In this document: positions 47,744 to 59,021 of the stretch, piece by piece | How positions within the stretch are numbered: the first letter of the stretch is position 1 | Layout: each line of letters starts with the position of its first letter | Origin: Ilex aquifolium | Lineage: Eukaryota; Streptophyta; Magnoliopsida; Aquifoliales; Aquifoliaceae | Length of the DNA stretch: 64,000 nt | Assembly: GCA_951799425.1 (NCBI GenBank) | Contig: OX637405.1 | Coordinates: forward strand, 26,948,635 to 27,012,634 | Reading direction: 5' to 3' | Notes under the pieces: model-generated | Seen by the model: only the letters and a program-made list of their open reading frames with translations | Told to the model about the DNA's origin: nothing | The model's database searches: none | Position numbers and translations under genes: made by a program

Positions 47744-48006
47744 TATTGGAGCCTTGTCTACAAGGTGAGAATGGCATCGCGAGCATTGAGGAGAACACGA
47801 CGACACATAGTTTGCTCTTCACCACAAAAAGTATAAATGGAGCCTCATACAAAAGATGAGAGTGGCACCATGAGCATATCGCCGTGGAAATGGTAAATGG
47901 ATCCTTGTCCAAAAGGGAAAGAGTGGCACCACAAGCATATTGCCGTGGAAATGGTAAATGGATCTTGTCTAAAACGGCAAGAGTGGCACCGTGAGCAACT
48001 GGGGGC
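47744..48006. repeat. 61-bp minisatellite
   Basis: Units starting TAAATGGA at 47833, 47894 and 47955 contain AGAGTGGCACC and GCATATTGCCGTGGAAATGG. A diverged unit precedes them at about 47744. Period 61 bp. Confidence 0.85.
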
Positions 48007-48128
48007 AATCTTGGTGTGACCTAGCTATTCTGCCTCCCCCGCCATGAAAATGGTAAATGATAATCGGATACCCTCAGAGGTAAAATGGTACACCGTTGCT
48101 CAACCGGCCATAATATAGAACAACACGG

Positions 48129-48446
48129 AATGAGCATGACTGTCAGTCTCAGCTTGAGGTACAGGGCTTTGAAGGCTTAGTCTGCTGGAGCAAGCCACCT
48201 AATGTGTGGCTCGCTGCCCATTGGGTCGGACTTGACTGGGATCCTAGGAGACTTCGATAAAAGGGTCGATGGTTTGGATCAACATATAAAATGAGCATGA
48301 TTTTCAGTCTCGGCCTGAGATACAAGGCTTCGAAGGCTTAGTTTGTTGGAACAGGCCTCCCTGTGTATGACTCACTACCTATTAGGTTAGAACTAAGTGG
48401 GTTCTGGAGAGGTTCTTACAAAGAACCAATGGTCTAGATCAACAAT
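48129..48446. repeat. 161-bp tandem duplication
   Basis: Two head-to-tail copies begin AATGAGCATGA at 48129 and 48290 and share GAAGGCTTAGT and GGTTTGGATCAAC-type ends. Confidence 0.85.
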
Positions 48447-49240
48447 TGGAATTTCTTAGTCATCCTCATATTGGTATTTCTCAACAAGAGTCCATTATTT
48501 TCTATGGATTCTGGCTAGCATTACTTATATGCGCTCACCTCAAACTTGAGGCAATATAGACTCTGTTACCTTATTTAGGGAGTTGATGTTTCATGAATCT
48601 TAAATCGGCATTTTGCTATGGTGATAATCTGTAGGCATATTTCATACTCCCTGGAGGCATATTTTTATATAATCTGGATACATATTTCAATTCATCCATG
48701 GTTAACCTCAAAAGGTGTGCAAGGAATTGCTCAATATATGCAAAGGTCATCCTATATCCACAGACTTCGACTCGTACACATGCACGATGGTGACTCTATA
48801 CTTCTGTTGCGAAGGTTACTTTATTTATGCGCTTATCACTATGTGAGAGGGGACATATTCTCGACAACTATCTTGCCTATTAACAGTTAGTGCATCACTA
48901 CGGGGATAGACTCGTTTATATATCCATATGCCTAGTGTAGCAGGAATGGACTCAGTCACCGGTATGCTTAGAGCACTATCTTACATATAACAGGCTCTCT
49001 CGTCCAGAACACTTGGCATTGCGAGAGGCGCGATCACTTGCCTATTGCCACCGTCCCAACTATGGAGGTTCATTGTTGAAGATTCTTCACACTTCACTTA
49101 CAAGCCAGAAGTATCTCGAAAAACCATTATCTGTCTGGGACTGGTTCGAATAGATTGAAAATTATCCAACACTTTGTATTGTGTCTGATTGAAGCGGTTG
49201 GCAAAAACGCTTCTATCAGACAAGCGACGAATGTAATTAG
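48447..49240. other. Non-coding repeat region before the LTR
   Basis: No gene supported. CATATTTC-containing words repeat loosely at 48635-48690. Confidence 0.35.
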
Positions 49241-49836
49241 TGAATATTGTCACATTGCGCCATAGATGACCACGTCGATAGATCACCCTGGGGGACTCTA
49301 AGGAGGTTATGGTTTGATGGGCCAAGGGAGTTTTAGCTCGGGAAAGATGTCATGCGGGACCCATTGTATCGTCATGCCCAGCACGTGCTCGGGTCACCAT
49401 ATTGGTCCCACTCTAATTGGGATTTGTGGATATATTTTCCTAGCTAAATGGTATAATCCGAGGAGAGAATGGAAAAAACGAAATTGGTATATATGTGTTA
49501 AATTAAATAGGATTGTGGAACATACCTTGTACGTACAAGCACAATCAGGGTGCCGAGGCAAGGTTGCCATGGTGAGGTCCTGAGGTAAGGGTCTTGCGGG
49601 ACACATGCCTATTATTGGCTTGCATCACATGTGCCTAGGCCAGACATGTGTAGCCTTACTCTATAAATACCCTTATATTCTCACAAGAAAGGACAAGAGA
49701 GTTGAATGGATGTAAACCCTTAGGCTCTAAGCCTTGAGGAGGCAGACTCTCTCTCCTCTCCTCCTCCACCCTTTATGCCCTCCTCTTAAGCCCCTTCTGT
49801 AGTGACGTTTATAAACCCATTTAACTCGCCACCTAT
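49241..49836 (+). mobile_element. LTR, second copy of the one at 21712
   Basis: Aligns with 21712-22371 throughout, same strand, with one internal deletion of about 60 bases near 49600. It is not followed by the primer site that follows the first copy, so it could be a 3' LTR or a solo LTR. Flanks ATTAG and GCTCA do not match. Confidence 0.7.
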
Positions 49837-50367
49837 AGCTCATAACTAACCCATGGGGGTATTTATGATCATAATATACCACCATGCTTCCGCGGCCAAT
49901 TGGCCTGCTTTATGAACCCGAAAACGTGGCCTTTTTTTGTAAAGTCTGTCAAAAATTTGAATTCAACCTGTCAAACGCTTCTTCTATAATAACCAGCACA
50001 TAGCCACAACTATGTCATATAGAAATTTGAGGAAATAGTAATGAGACATCTATTTAATTTATTATAATAATCAAACTAGAAGGAATTAGGAAGCTTCCCT
50101 CCTCATTTTCTTCACCTAGGTTTTTGGCTTTTAAATTAAAAAACTAAGGTTTCCTCTTATTGATAACACTTAGACATTTTTAAAGACACCACACTAACCC
50201 TATTCTTGTAAAATTTCTTCTAATTCACGCATAGTTTTCTATTTATACTCCTTAAAATTTAATAAACTTGATGAGCCCGAATTTAACTAGGCTAGGCCCA
50301 ACAAGTCAAGAAGGCCCAAATCAATAAAAAGTGACTCAGTCCCGAAGGGAGACCAAGACATCGGCGT

Positions 50368-50482
50368 CCAAGGAGGAGGAGGCCATGCCCAAGGAGGCCA
50401 CCCCAAGGGGTGCCGCCCAAGGAGGCGACCCCAAAGGGCACCGCCCAAGGAAGGCACCCCAAGGGGAGCCACCCAAGGGGAT
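50368..50482. repeat. GC-rich minisatellite, about 26-bp unit
   Basis: About four copies of GCCCAAGGAGGC(C/G)ACCCCAA with GGGG spacer. Confidence 0.8.
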
Positions 50483-50641
50483 CCCTCCTCTCCTTCATTC
50501 CATGCTCTCTCTCTTCCTCAGCACCACCTCAATGGTATCTCTCCTCACCTTGTCACTCCAACTCAAGTCCAGCCCAGTTCAGGATCCTCCTCTGACGGAA
50601 TAGGAGCACGAGAGAGAGAATATCGGGGTACGCGCGAAGAT

Positions 50642-50716
50642 CTAATCCTACCATAATTGTACTTACCAAAGTGGTAGAGTCCTACCTTAATTGTACTTAC
50701 CAAAGTAGTGGTGACC
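50642..50716. repeat. Tandem duplication, about 35 bp
   Basis: CTACC(A/T)TAATTGTACTTACC with AAAGT follows itself once. Confidence 0.8.
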
Positions 50717-51380
50717 GCTTCACCTCACCGCCTCACCATACCCATATAATGTAAGCCCTCTCCACATAGAGGGCATGTCCAACAACCTTGACATCTCTAG
50801 ACTTTGAGATCCCTACACACAATACACCTTTTTACACACATTGCTCCTCTCTCTAAAAGCTTTGTAATTCTCCTAGAGGATACTCTCCCGGTGACTCTTA
50901 TTCATCAATAAAACACATCCGGCCACTGCTGCCATTTACCGAGAGTGGAGTAGGTCACCCGGACCGAACCACTATATATCTTTGTGTTTGCTCTTATTTA
51001 CTGTTTGCCATTGATCTGCCATTATTATTTATTAATTGCTCCCGTTTATATACTTGACTGTTGATCTTGCACGAAAATCAATTTGTGCATCATCAAAACT
51101 AATTGGTGTTTTTTCTACATATAAGAGTGGCGTGAGGTTCAGCAAAAACCACAAAAAAAAAAAAAGAATGAGGTGAGATGAGATGGGTGGAGAGACTGCA
51201 AATCCAGGATCACACATGGCTGCTAAATTATTTGTATTAAAGTAAATAACTTAGTGTAGATTTGAAAATTTAGAGGGGATGAAAATGTAAATAGAGGTAA
51301 AAAAAGTCAAGAATATTAAATTTCCGCCATCTCAACTAACATTTGTTTCTCAAAAAAAAAAAAACTAACATTTTTTTAAA

Positions 51381-51562
51381 GAGTAATGCTACACTGACCA
51401 AATTTTGGGCCTCAATAAAGACTCCAATGACATAGCAGCATATTATTTGGAGTCTTTATTGGGGCCCAAATGACATGACATCAAATAAAGAAGACCAAGT
51501 CAGCTTCCATATTATTTGGGGTCCAAATTTAATTACAAAATTTGGTTAGTGTAGTATTACTG
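51381..51562. mobile_element. 182-bp MITE with 9-bp TSD
   Basis: Ends AGTAATGCTACACTGACCAA and, in reverse complement, AGTAATACTACACTAACCAA, continuing to ATTTTG. TTTTTTAAA flanks both sides (51372-51380, 51563-51571). A second internal inverted pair (AATAAAGACTCC / GGAGTCTTTATT) is present. A 9-bp duplication suggests a Mutator-family MITE. Confidence 0.85.
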
Positions 51563-51854
51563 TTTTTTAAAAGGCCATGGTGGGTTACCTAGTCGATACT
51601 TGTCCTGCGATCCTACGCACTCCTGCGTACGCAACGGCCGTTGAAGAACGCGCGAACCGGTCACCTGTCACCCAGATGTTTCAGGAAACCGCCATAGCAC
51701 GGCTGCATCGTCGTCGTCTCTGACGGAGGAGATCCGCGTACTCGCACTTCTCGTTCTCTTCTCTCTCTCTCTTGCTTCCTTTTTTATATCTCCATAAAAT
51801 TCTCAATCAATCAATTGGCTAGTCGACCGATCTTCAGAGGACCAAAAAGTCGTT

Positions 51855-51933
51855 ATGCCTATCCGTTGGCATGTGAGGTCTAGGGTTTTGATTGTGTTTC
51901 TGTTGTGTTCTTTGTTTCTCGGCTGGTTTCCAG
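51855..51933 (+). CDS. Possible first coding exon of a host gene (signal-anchor N-terminus)
   Basis: ATG 51855 opens MPIRWHVRSRVLIVFLLCSL then FLGWFP, a basic start plus a hydrophobic stretch typical of a signal peptide or signal anchor. It ends at a good donor, CCAG/GTAATT. Upstream (51600-51850) is a non-repeat, more GC-balanced region with a CT-repeat leader and TTTTATAT. Later exons were not recognised downstream, where low-complexity and transposon sequence follow. The product is not identified. Confidence 0.4.
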
Positions 51934-52277
51934 GTAATTCTCCTCCAAAACTCGAGTTTTTTAGTAAGTGCTACAACCCTTGTGGATTTATTCAATGTAA
52001 ATGACATCAAAATTATGATTAATCTGCATTATTTTCTTCATATTTCATCGATAATTATGTGACTTATGACAACTATCTGGCGTTAAGATAGAATAGGTTC
52101 TGCTGTATAATTTCCTGTAGAATTTTATTTGAGGTAGAGATATTGATCATGGATTATGGTATCGGTGTTGATCATAAAATTAATCTTTTGTGAAAATATT
52201 TTGGTGTTATCTCGTGGAATATGATCTTCGACTCGTGATGGCCAAGATACATTTGTCGCTGAAAGAAGATGCAAAAC

Positions 52278-52360
52278 TCCCCCCCCCCCAAAAAAAAAAA
52301 AAAAAAGAAAACACACACACACACATACTGAAAAAAACAAAAAAAAAAAAAAAAAAGCGA
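52278..52360. repeat. Low-complexity run: C10, A16, (CA)n, A18
   Basis: Homopolymers and a short CA repeat. The overlapping ORFs on both strands are artefacts of it. Confidence 0.95.
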
Positions 52361-53540
52361 AAAATTGTATACAAGATCTGTTAGGTTTAGAATAAAGGAC
52401 TATTCGTATACAAGCCAAAACAAATATTCCACATAAGTTTCAATTGTAATTTAAACCACACCTTGTAGGTTTATATCACAATTTGCAATAAACATATAAT
52501 TAAGACAGAGTTGCAATGGTTTAAAAAATGAACTCCCGATTGCTAAATAGAAATGGGTTCTTGGGATTGCTGCAAGAGTTACAAGTACGCTTGTTTATTT
52601 ATCAAGTGAAGTTATTAAATCGGGTGGGAGAGGATGATATCAGCTTGAAGCTTCGGTTTTGAGGTTTGTTTTGAAATAATCTGCTTGTTTTTATCTTTAT
52701 AAAAGAAGAGAATAAGAGAAAGGAGGGGGAGGCTGCCAATTTGAAGCATATAAATCCATACATAAAGAAGACAATAGTACCTGTTGCAACTGGTAGTTAT
52801 TGCATTGACCACGGGGCACCAGATATGCATAAGTTTTGCTGATGTCAAGAATGGTTGGAATTGGTGCAAATCCCTAATGTATGCGTTGAACATTGTTTTA
52901 CTATAAAACATGAAAAGAACGTATTTATCTGCTGATGTTATCCAAGTCAGAGCGACTCCGAGGTTATGTAAAATAGATAACCAAAAAATATTTTTTTATT
53001 ACACTATCTATTTTAAAGATCAATTCCTATTAATTTATTCTAATAACGCTATCTATTTTAACTAACTATTTCAACTAACTTTAACTAACTATTAATTATT
53101 AAAATCTAAAATACTATGTAGCATGCCATGTCATCACCATATTGATGACATCACATGCTGACGTGTTATACCACGTCATCAAAATTTCAAAATTTTGTTT
53201 TTTATTAATAACGGTCATTTTTACAATAGTCACGTCATCAAAATTTTAAATTTTGAATTTTTCAACGGTCATATTTGTAACGGTCATATTTGCAACAATC
53301 ATATTTTTTAATATGTATAAATAAGATCTTCCATCTCTCATTGTCATACACCTCAGTCATACCTTAGCGGAGTTCAGAACTGCTCCAATTTATTAATACT
53401 CAACATTGCATTAGAGACAAAAAAACTCATTCCAAACTCCAAGCTGATTTAGTCAAGTATCAGTGGAATATGCATGGAAACTTCTAGTACTTGTAGTTTC
53501 ATTACTACTACTTCAAAGTTGTTTGTTTATTAATAAAAAA
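52361..53540. other. Non-coding stretch
   Basis: No gene supported. 53160-53330 has repeated AACGGTCATATTTG words and ends TATAAATAAGATCTTCC, a promoter-like context on the plus strand, possibly that of a lost Harbinger transposase. Confidence 0.4.
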
Positions 53541-53543
53541 GAA

Positions 53544-54560
53544 CTATATCTTCTTTCCCAATATTTCCATTTGGCGACGCTGAAAATATTCAACTTGCAA
53601 CGGAGGCATGCCACTCCTATCCATCGACATTATTCGATCTTCCTCTCTTAGTTGCTCCATTTGCATTCTCTCTTTCTCTTGCAATAGACATTCTTCTTCT
53701 TGAAGATAACATTTTTCAAACATTTCAGCTTTCTTCTCATTCATTACCTTTTTCCCTTCCTTCATCTCTGCTAACAGATTAACGAGTGCATAACTTATTG
53801 CATCACCTCCAGGTTCTTTGCTCTTTAATTTTTGTAGGCGTGCTTTCTCAGCTTTCCTTTCAAGTGGTCTGTCTAAGGATCCAGAGAACCCACCTTCATC
53901 TCTTAGATTTACCGAGTTCGCTGTAGAAGACACGGAGCTGCCAGGAGTTGCATTATGTTTTGTTTTTTGCTTCTTTGATTGAGAATCCTCCATCCATTTT
54001 GGTTGATACATCAACTCATTCCAACAATGTTCAAACTGAAAAAGGATATTTATAGAGTTCCTTGTACAAATTCTTGACATCACGAATCTGAAAAATCTTA
54101 CAACAAAACTCATTATCATGTTATTAAAAGTACACTATTTTGTAAAAAAATATTCACTCATATCTTGTCTTTCTCTGTCAAACCACTTTGATTCAGTCTT
54201 TCTATGTGTGCAAAGCACCTACAAAATTTTTTGATGGCTATCTGAATTGCCGACCAACGATTCATCAAAGAATTTTGACTATGGCTATAGCATGCCTTAA
54301 GTTTGTATTTGTTGAAGAACTCTCAAACCCTTTGCCAATATGTCTTTGATTTTTGCTCATTTCGTTGCACAATATCCAAACTAATATTAAGCCACGCCGA
54401 GATTATCAGAATGTCTTCCTCTACTGTAAAATTGCCACTTCATTTTTTGGTGGTGGATTCTACTTGAGGAGATATTGGTGAAGATTGACCTATAACCTCA
54501 TTATCTATGTTTGTTCCATCATTCATGAGATTGGTGAAGTAAGCATCATGTTGGAATGAT
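53544..54560 (-). pseudogene. Harbinger-associated SANT/NAM-like ORF1 relic
   Basis: On the minus strand: a Myb/SANT-like trihelix region (54430-54170) with EEDILIISAWLNISLDIVQR, FFNKYKLKACYSHSQNSLMN, RWSAIQ and KFCRCFAHIERLNQSG; then FEHCWNELMYQPKWME (about 54020); then a basic region and a charged C-terminal coiled coil (EERKAEKARLQKLKSKEPGG, MQMEQLREEDRIMSMDRSGM). Stops separate the first part from the 191-codon frame at 54119-53544. The family is the DNA-binding partner protein of PIF/Harbinger transposases, also annotated as glutathione S-transferase T3-like or NAM-associated. No Harbinger ends were found. Confidence 0.7.
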
Positions 54561-55063
54561 TCCATGAGTAATGTCTATAATTCAATATGGCCTCTATAGT
54601 AGAATTAACGAACTTTTCACAATTCACAATTTAGAATATCATAGAGGCTTTTTTTTACAATTTAGAATATCACATTTCCTTCACTTTCTATCAACTACAA
54701 CATTTCACCAAATTCCACAGTAATCAAAAAAAAATATATGTTCTTCCATGGGATTTGGGTTCTTAAGTCAGAGAACGAACTCAACAAAGCTTCATACAAT
54801 ACCAAGAATAGTTTTTACAGAGTTGGCTGCTTATAGTTCTTCTCATGCTCAATAAATATGAGAGTCAAATGATGTTAGTTTCAATGGGATTTGGGTTCTT
54901 AAAGATTAAAAAACAAATGTATAGGCTGGGGTAACTTTTAAGCCAACTTACTAGTCGTTAGCAACATTTATGTAGCGTAGTTGTCATATAAACCTCAACC
55001 AATGGCAATGCAACTAGATTTCTTTAATCTATTCCATAATTGTAAGACTGCAGAATCACTAAA
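54561..55063. other. Non-coding stretch
   Basis: No gene or repeat end supported. Confidence 0.4.
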
Positions 55064-55480
55064 CACTACAAGAAAAATGTTTTATTACAACAACTTTTTG
55101 TGATGAATAAGAAAAATGGTCGCCAAAAACTGACATTCCACGACCAACATCAGAGTTCGTCACCAAAAATTATTAAAAAAAAATTGGCGACAAAAATCTA
55201 TAATTGTCGCTGAATGTGGTTGCAAAAAAATTCCTGCCATTAACCAATTTTGGCGTCAAATGGTGTTTACTTTTTGGCGACGGACTTAGTGGTCACAAAT
55301 TAAATAATGTTTCAATTTAGGAAATGTGCTATTCGGCGACAATATTAGTTCGTCGCCCAAAAATAATTTTTTGTGGCGACAACAATTTTTTGTCGCTGAT
55401 AAAATTTTTAATTTTTAATTTACTTTTTTTAAAAATAATTTAGGAATAATTTAGCCCAAAAAAAAATAAAGAGCCCGCCC
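55064..55480 (+). mobile_element. CACTA (En/Spm) terminus with subterminal repeats
   Basis: Starts CACTACAAGAAAAATG, the standard plant CACTA terminal repeat. It is followed by at least eight copies of GGCGAC/GTCGCC-type words in both orientations up to about 55400. A matching right end (CTTGTAGTG) was not found in the window, so the element is truncated. Confidence 0.8.
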
Positions 55481-55940
55481 CACGCCCTTTTCTCCCTTTC
55501 CCTCCTTTTTTTTCCCTACTTTTTCTTCTTCCCCCTTTTTTGTTGTCTTCTTCATAGCCGCTAGTCTTCCATTAGGTTCCATTAGGTTAATGTGCAAGTA
55601 ATCCAAAAGGTATGCTCTCTCTCTCTTTCTCTCTCTACATATATATATTGAATTTTTGCGAGCAGAATTTTACTTCTTGCGATCAGAATTTTTGCGATCA
55701 GAATTTTTCTTCTTGAAATAATTTAGATTTGTATTCTTCTTTGGCATGAGTTCTAACTGCTAGTTTGATTTGTACGAATAGTTTATGATTTTTTATTGTT
55801 GCACGTCTATTACTAATTAGGAAGATGTTAGTGTGATTAGAACCCAAAAAAATAAAATTAGACACTTATTATATATCTTGTGATTGTATACTTGACAATT
55901 AGGCACTTATATATATCTTGTGCATGTCATGTTATTTACG
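55481..55940. other. Non-coding, possibly CACTA interior leader
   Basis: C/T-rich stretch and (CT)n, with ATCAGAATTTTTGCGA repeats at 55655-55710. No gene. Confidence 0.35.
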
Positions 55941-56128
55941 TCGTGTCATTGTTATTTGAGTTGTGTTGTCAAGACCCACGAAAAAAAATTTATTTAGTGT
56001 GTTATGAGTATTAAATATTAATTTAGACTATTTATTATACGTATTTAATAATTGTGTCAATTTTATAATCGTTCGTGTCAGGTTCGTGATAGGTTCGTAT
56101 CAACGGATCAGAGTTGACACCCCTAATA
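55941..56128. mobile_element. Possible hAT-like terminus
   Basis: Ends GTTGACACCCCTA, whose reverse complement TAGGGGTGTCAAC is a common hAT-type end. GTGTCA-containing words precede it. No left partner found. Confidence 0.35.
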
Positions 56129-56920
56129 TAATTGATTAGGTTTCTAGATTAGGTCCCCAAGTTTGTTACAATAGCAATTAAGGATTTCAAATTACCAAAA
56201 AAGGACACCCAAAGAATGGTTGCTTCCTTTAACAAACTCATAGGTTTTGTTGGGTAAGTTTTTTTAAATCTCGGGTAGTGGATTGCATTTAAAGTTAACC
56301 AAAAGGTGTAGTTGCAACCTGTCATCTCTCTCTTATATACTTGACAATTAGACACTTGTGTTGGACATAAAAATTTATTTGGACATAAAAAATTTGATCT
56401 AATTTGTTGACCTAATGATGTGACTTTATTGGAACTGTTGAATCAGCATCAAGTTTTAACGTTTAATAGTGTCCATAGTTAATCCAAAGATCATAGTGAA
56501 TTAGGTCATCAACAAATTAGGTCTTAATAGCATTGCTCTTGTAAATATCCTATCTCTTAATATATACTTGACATTGATTACAACATGAAATTAGAGTGTT
56601 GTACTTAGAATCGGTCGTATTTTGAGGTTTGTGAATATCTTCTTTACCAAAAATAAATAATCTACGTACTTAAGGAAAAAAAGTCTACAACTTACTAAAA
56701 TGGTTTTTAGTTTTTGCATAAGTTGAATCCAAGTATTGATTAAAAATATATCTTAATTATATTCTGTAAAAATGTGGATCTAATGTAACCTTACCTTGGT
56801 GACGTTCCTCATCATTAAAAAAAAAAAAAATTCCCAACCCCAGATAGATAGCACCAATCTAGCTAGGCATTTCAGTTAGGGAACAAATTGCTCATAACTA
56901 AAATGACAAACAAAGGTCAA
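56129..56920. other. Non-coding stretch
   Basis: AT-rich; no gene or repeat end supported. Confidence 0.4.
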
Positions 56921-56924
56921 CTTG

Positions 56925-57452
56925 TAGGTGGTTGCTGCCTTTCCTTGCTTGTTTTCGAGCACGATGAAGCTTAGAGAGGCACTCGATGGTCAGGCAAGGG
57001 AGAGCCAGGCACGGAGGGCTACTAAGGAGCAGTTAGGGCTCGAGAGGCAGGCGGGAGAGGATTCCAAGGAGCATTCGAGGCTAGCACACGAGAGAGCTGC
57101 CATACTTGAAACCGACAGGGCCGCCCAGCTGGAGTCTGACAAAGAGGCTGCCTGCGCGAGAGCAGAGACAGAGCTGCGAGCGTCCCATGAGAGGGCCGCT
57201 ACAACAGAGGCTGACCTTCGAGTGGGTCTGGAGAGAGCTACCAGGGCAGAGACTTACTCCATGGAGATGGAGAATAAGAGAGATGTTGTTGAGAGGGTCG
57301 TGATAGGCTCCTTTAATGATGGCTATGAGGAGCTCAAGGGGAAGGTCTCAGCAGCTTTCCCCTTTTATGACTTTTCTAGTTTCGTTCCTTACGAGGCTCC
57401 CGAGTCTGATGACGAGGAGGCAAGCGATGATGAGAGTGGAGGCAGTGAGTGA
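56925..57452 (+). CDS. Antisense coiled-coil ORF of the 57-62 kb Tat element
   Basis: Open to TGA at 57452. It begins after a plausible splice acceptor (CTTGTAG, 56920-56926) with VAAFPCLFSSTMKLREALDG, so upstream exons may be missing. The bulk is an Ala/Glu/Arg coiled coil (ARESQARRATKEQLGLERQA, ACARAETELRASHERAATTE), then DGYEELKGKVSAAFPFYDFS and an acidic tail (DDEEASDDESGGSE). Intact, unlike its relatives at 23330-24060 and the coiled-coil end at 12514-12927. It lies 230 bp from the integrase stop of the opposing pol. Function unknown; Tat antisense ORFs of this type have been described. Confidence 0.65.
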
Positions 57453-57684
57453 TATCAGGAGCATGGTATCTTTGTATTTATGTTTTTGTTGCTAGGTCAT
57501 GTTCTATCTTTTGTAAATGATTTATAAACTTCTATGAAATGAAAAATAACTTTTTTGAAAAAGATAAAATCTTGCGAAATTTTATTTCATGATCTGAAAT
57601 AGGTAACAATGAAAATTAAATAAAGTAACAAGAAATAACTTAAGTGGTAACTACTAACTTGTGCACCCACTGTCCTGCCCCCAG

Positions 57685-58858
57685 TTATTGATAATATTTC
57701 TTTAGGTGCTCCGCGTTCCATGGATGGGCCAGAGCTTTCCCCTCGGAATTCTGAATTCTGTAGGTGCCCGGTCTTACAACTTCTGTGACCGTGTAGGGTC
57801 CTTCCCAGTTAGGTCCTAGTTTCCCTTCCCGGGAGTCTTTGGTAGACAAGATGAACTTTTTGATGACTAGGTCCCCAGGCAAGAAGGAGTGAGGCTTCAC
57901 CCTTGAGTTATAGTACTTGGTCATACGACGTTTGTACTCTACATTCCTAAGCATGACTATCTCCCTCTCCTCTGCTACCAAGTCGAGGTTGATGCGGAGG
58001 CCTTCTTCATTACTGGTAGGGTCAAGGTGCTGGACCCTAAAGAAGTGTACCCCAATCTCCACGGGTATAACCGTCTCTGTCCCGTAAGCTAGGGAAAAAG
58101 GGGTATCGCCCGTGGGGCTCCTTGGTGTTGTCTGGTAAGCCCACAGCACTCTCGGGAGTTCGTCTACCCATCGTCCTTTTGCACTCTCCAATCTGGTTTT
58201 TAAATTACGGAGGATGGTCCTGACAGTGACCTCTACTTGCCCGTTTGCCTTTTGATGGTCAGGGCTGGAGTGGGGTTGCTTGATCTATAGGTCAGCACAG
58301 AAGCTGTTAAGGAGTTTGTTGTCAAATTGTTTGGCATTGTTGCTCACAATGACATGAGGTATTCCAAAACGGCAGACTATACTCCTCCATATGAAGTCTT
58401 TCACCTTCTAGTCTGTTATCCTAGCTAGGGCCTCAGCTTCTGCCCACATAGTAAATTAGTCAATAGCTATCACTACGAACTTGCACTGGCCCCGACTCAC
58501 GGGTAGGAGACCTAGGATGTCGATCCCCTACATGGAGAAGGGTCATGGGCTCTGAATGGTAGTGAGCTCTTCAGGTGGCTGTCAGGGTACAGATGCGAAG
58601 CGTTGACACTTATCGCACTTCCTGACGAACTGTCGGGCGTCTCTGATCAGACTAGGCTAGTAGTAACCTTGCCTTACTGCTTTGTGAGCTAGTGCACGCC
58701 CTCCCGAGTGATTTCCACATATCCCCTCGTGGATTTTCCTCATGGCGTAATTGGTTTCCTCAGGGGTAAGACAACGAAGAAGTGGCAGTGAGTAACTCTT
58801 TTTGTAGAGTGTGTCACATAAGATAACATACCTGGACGCTTTCATCCTCACTGGATTG
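57685..58858 (-). pseudogene. Integrase of the 57-62 kb Tat element, inactivated
   Basis: Zinc-binding part (58851-58600) with HEGICGNHSGGRALAHKAVR and VRKCDKCQRF gives the H-H-C-C pattern. The core contains GIDILGLLPVSRGQCKF (about 58520-58470) and NGQVEVTVRTILRNL (about 58250-58200). The second catalytic position reads VSNNAKQF (58347-58330) where the family has an Asp: Asp to Asn. Stops occur near 58530 and 58450. The C-terminal domain (58191-57685) is open: WVDELPRVLWAYQTTPRSPT, FLPGDLVIKK, GPYTVTEVVRPGTYRI. Integrase inserts the cDNA into chromosomes. Confidence 0.85.
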
Positions 58859-59021
58859 TCCGGGAGAGCGCCCTCCTCTAGGTAGGCTCAAATGGATGTC
58901 ATCCAGTTAGATTTCGAGGATGTATAATTAACATCGTCCTCCTCTTTCTTGAAGGTGCTTGGCTCGAACTAGTGACCTGTTAGTGTGGGGTCCATGAGTA
59001 TGTTGGCATAAGCGAATTTGG

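Larger units (their letters stand above)
49837..51360. other. Non-coding, probably LTR-derived region
   Basis: Contains a CT-rich leader-like part (50490-50530), an ATATAATGTAAGCCC region and AATAAAACACA (50910), in the style of an LTR, but ends could not be placed. The open frames at 50287-50603 are read from the minisatellite and are not genes. Confidence 0.4.

Noticed and set aside
47744-48006. Possible CRISPR array
   Set aside because: Units are contiguous minisatellite copies without unique spacers, and the context is a plant nuclear genome.
50265-50330. Hammerhead-ribozyme-like core (TTGATGAGCCCGAA) hinting at a retrozyme
   Set aside because: The conserved CTGATGA core is imperfect and no GAAA with matching helices could be traced.
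50287-50603. Pro/Gly/Trp-rich open frames on both strands
   Set aside because: They are products of a 26-bp GC-rich minisatellite.
52125-52418. Cys/Val/Phe-rich minus-strand frame
   Set aside because: Derived from homopolymer and CA runs.
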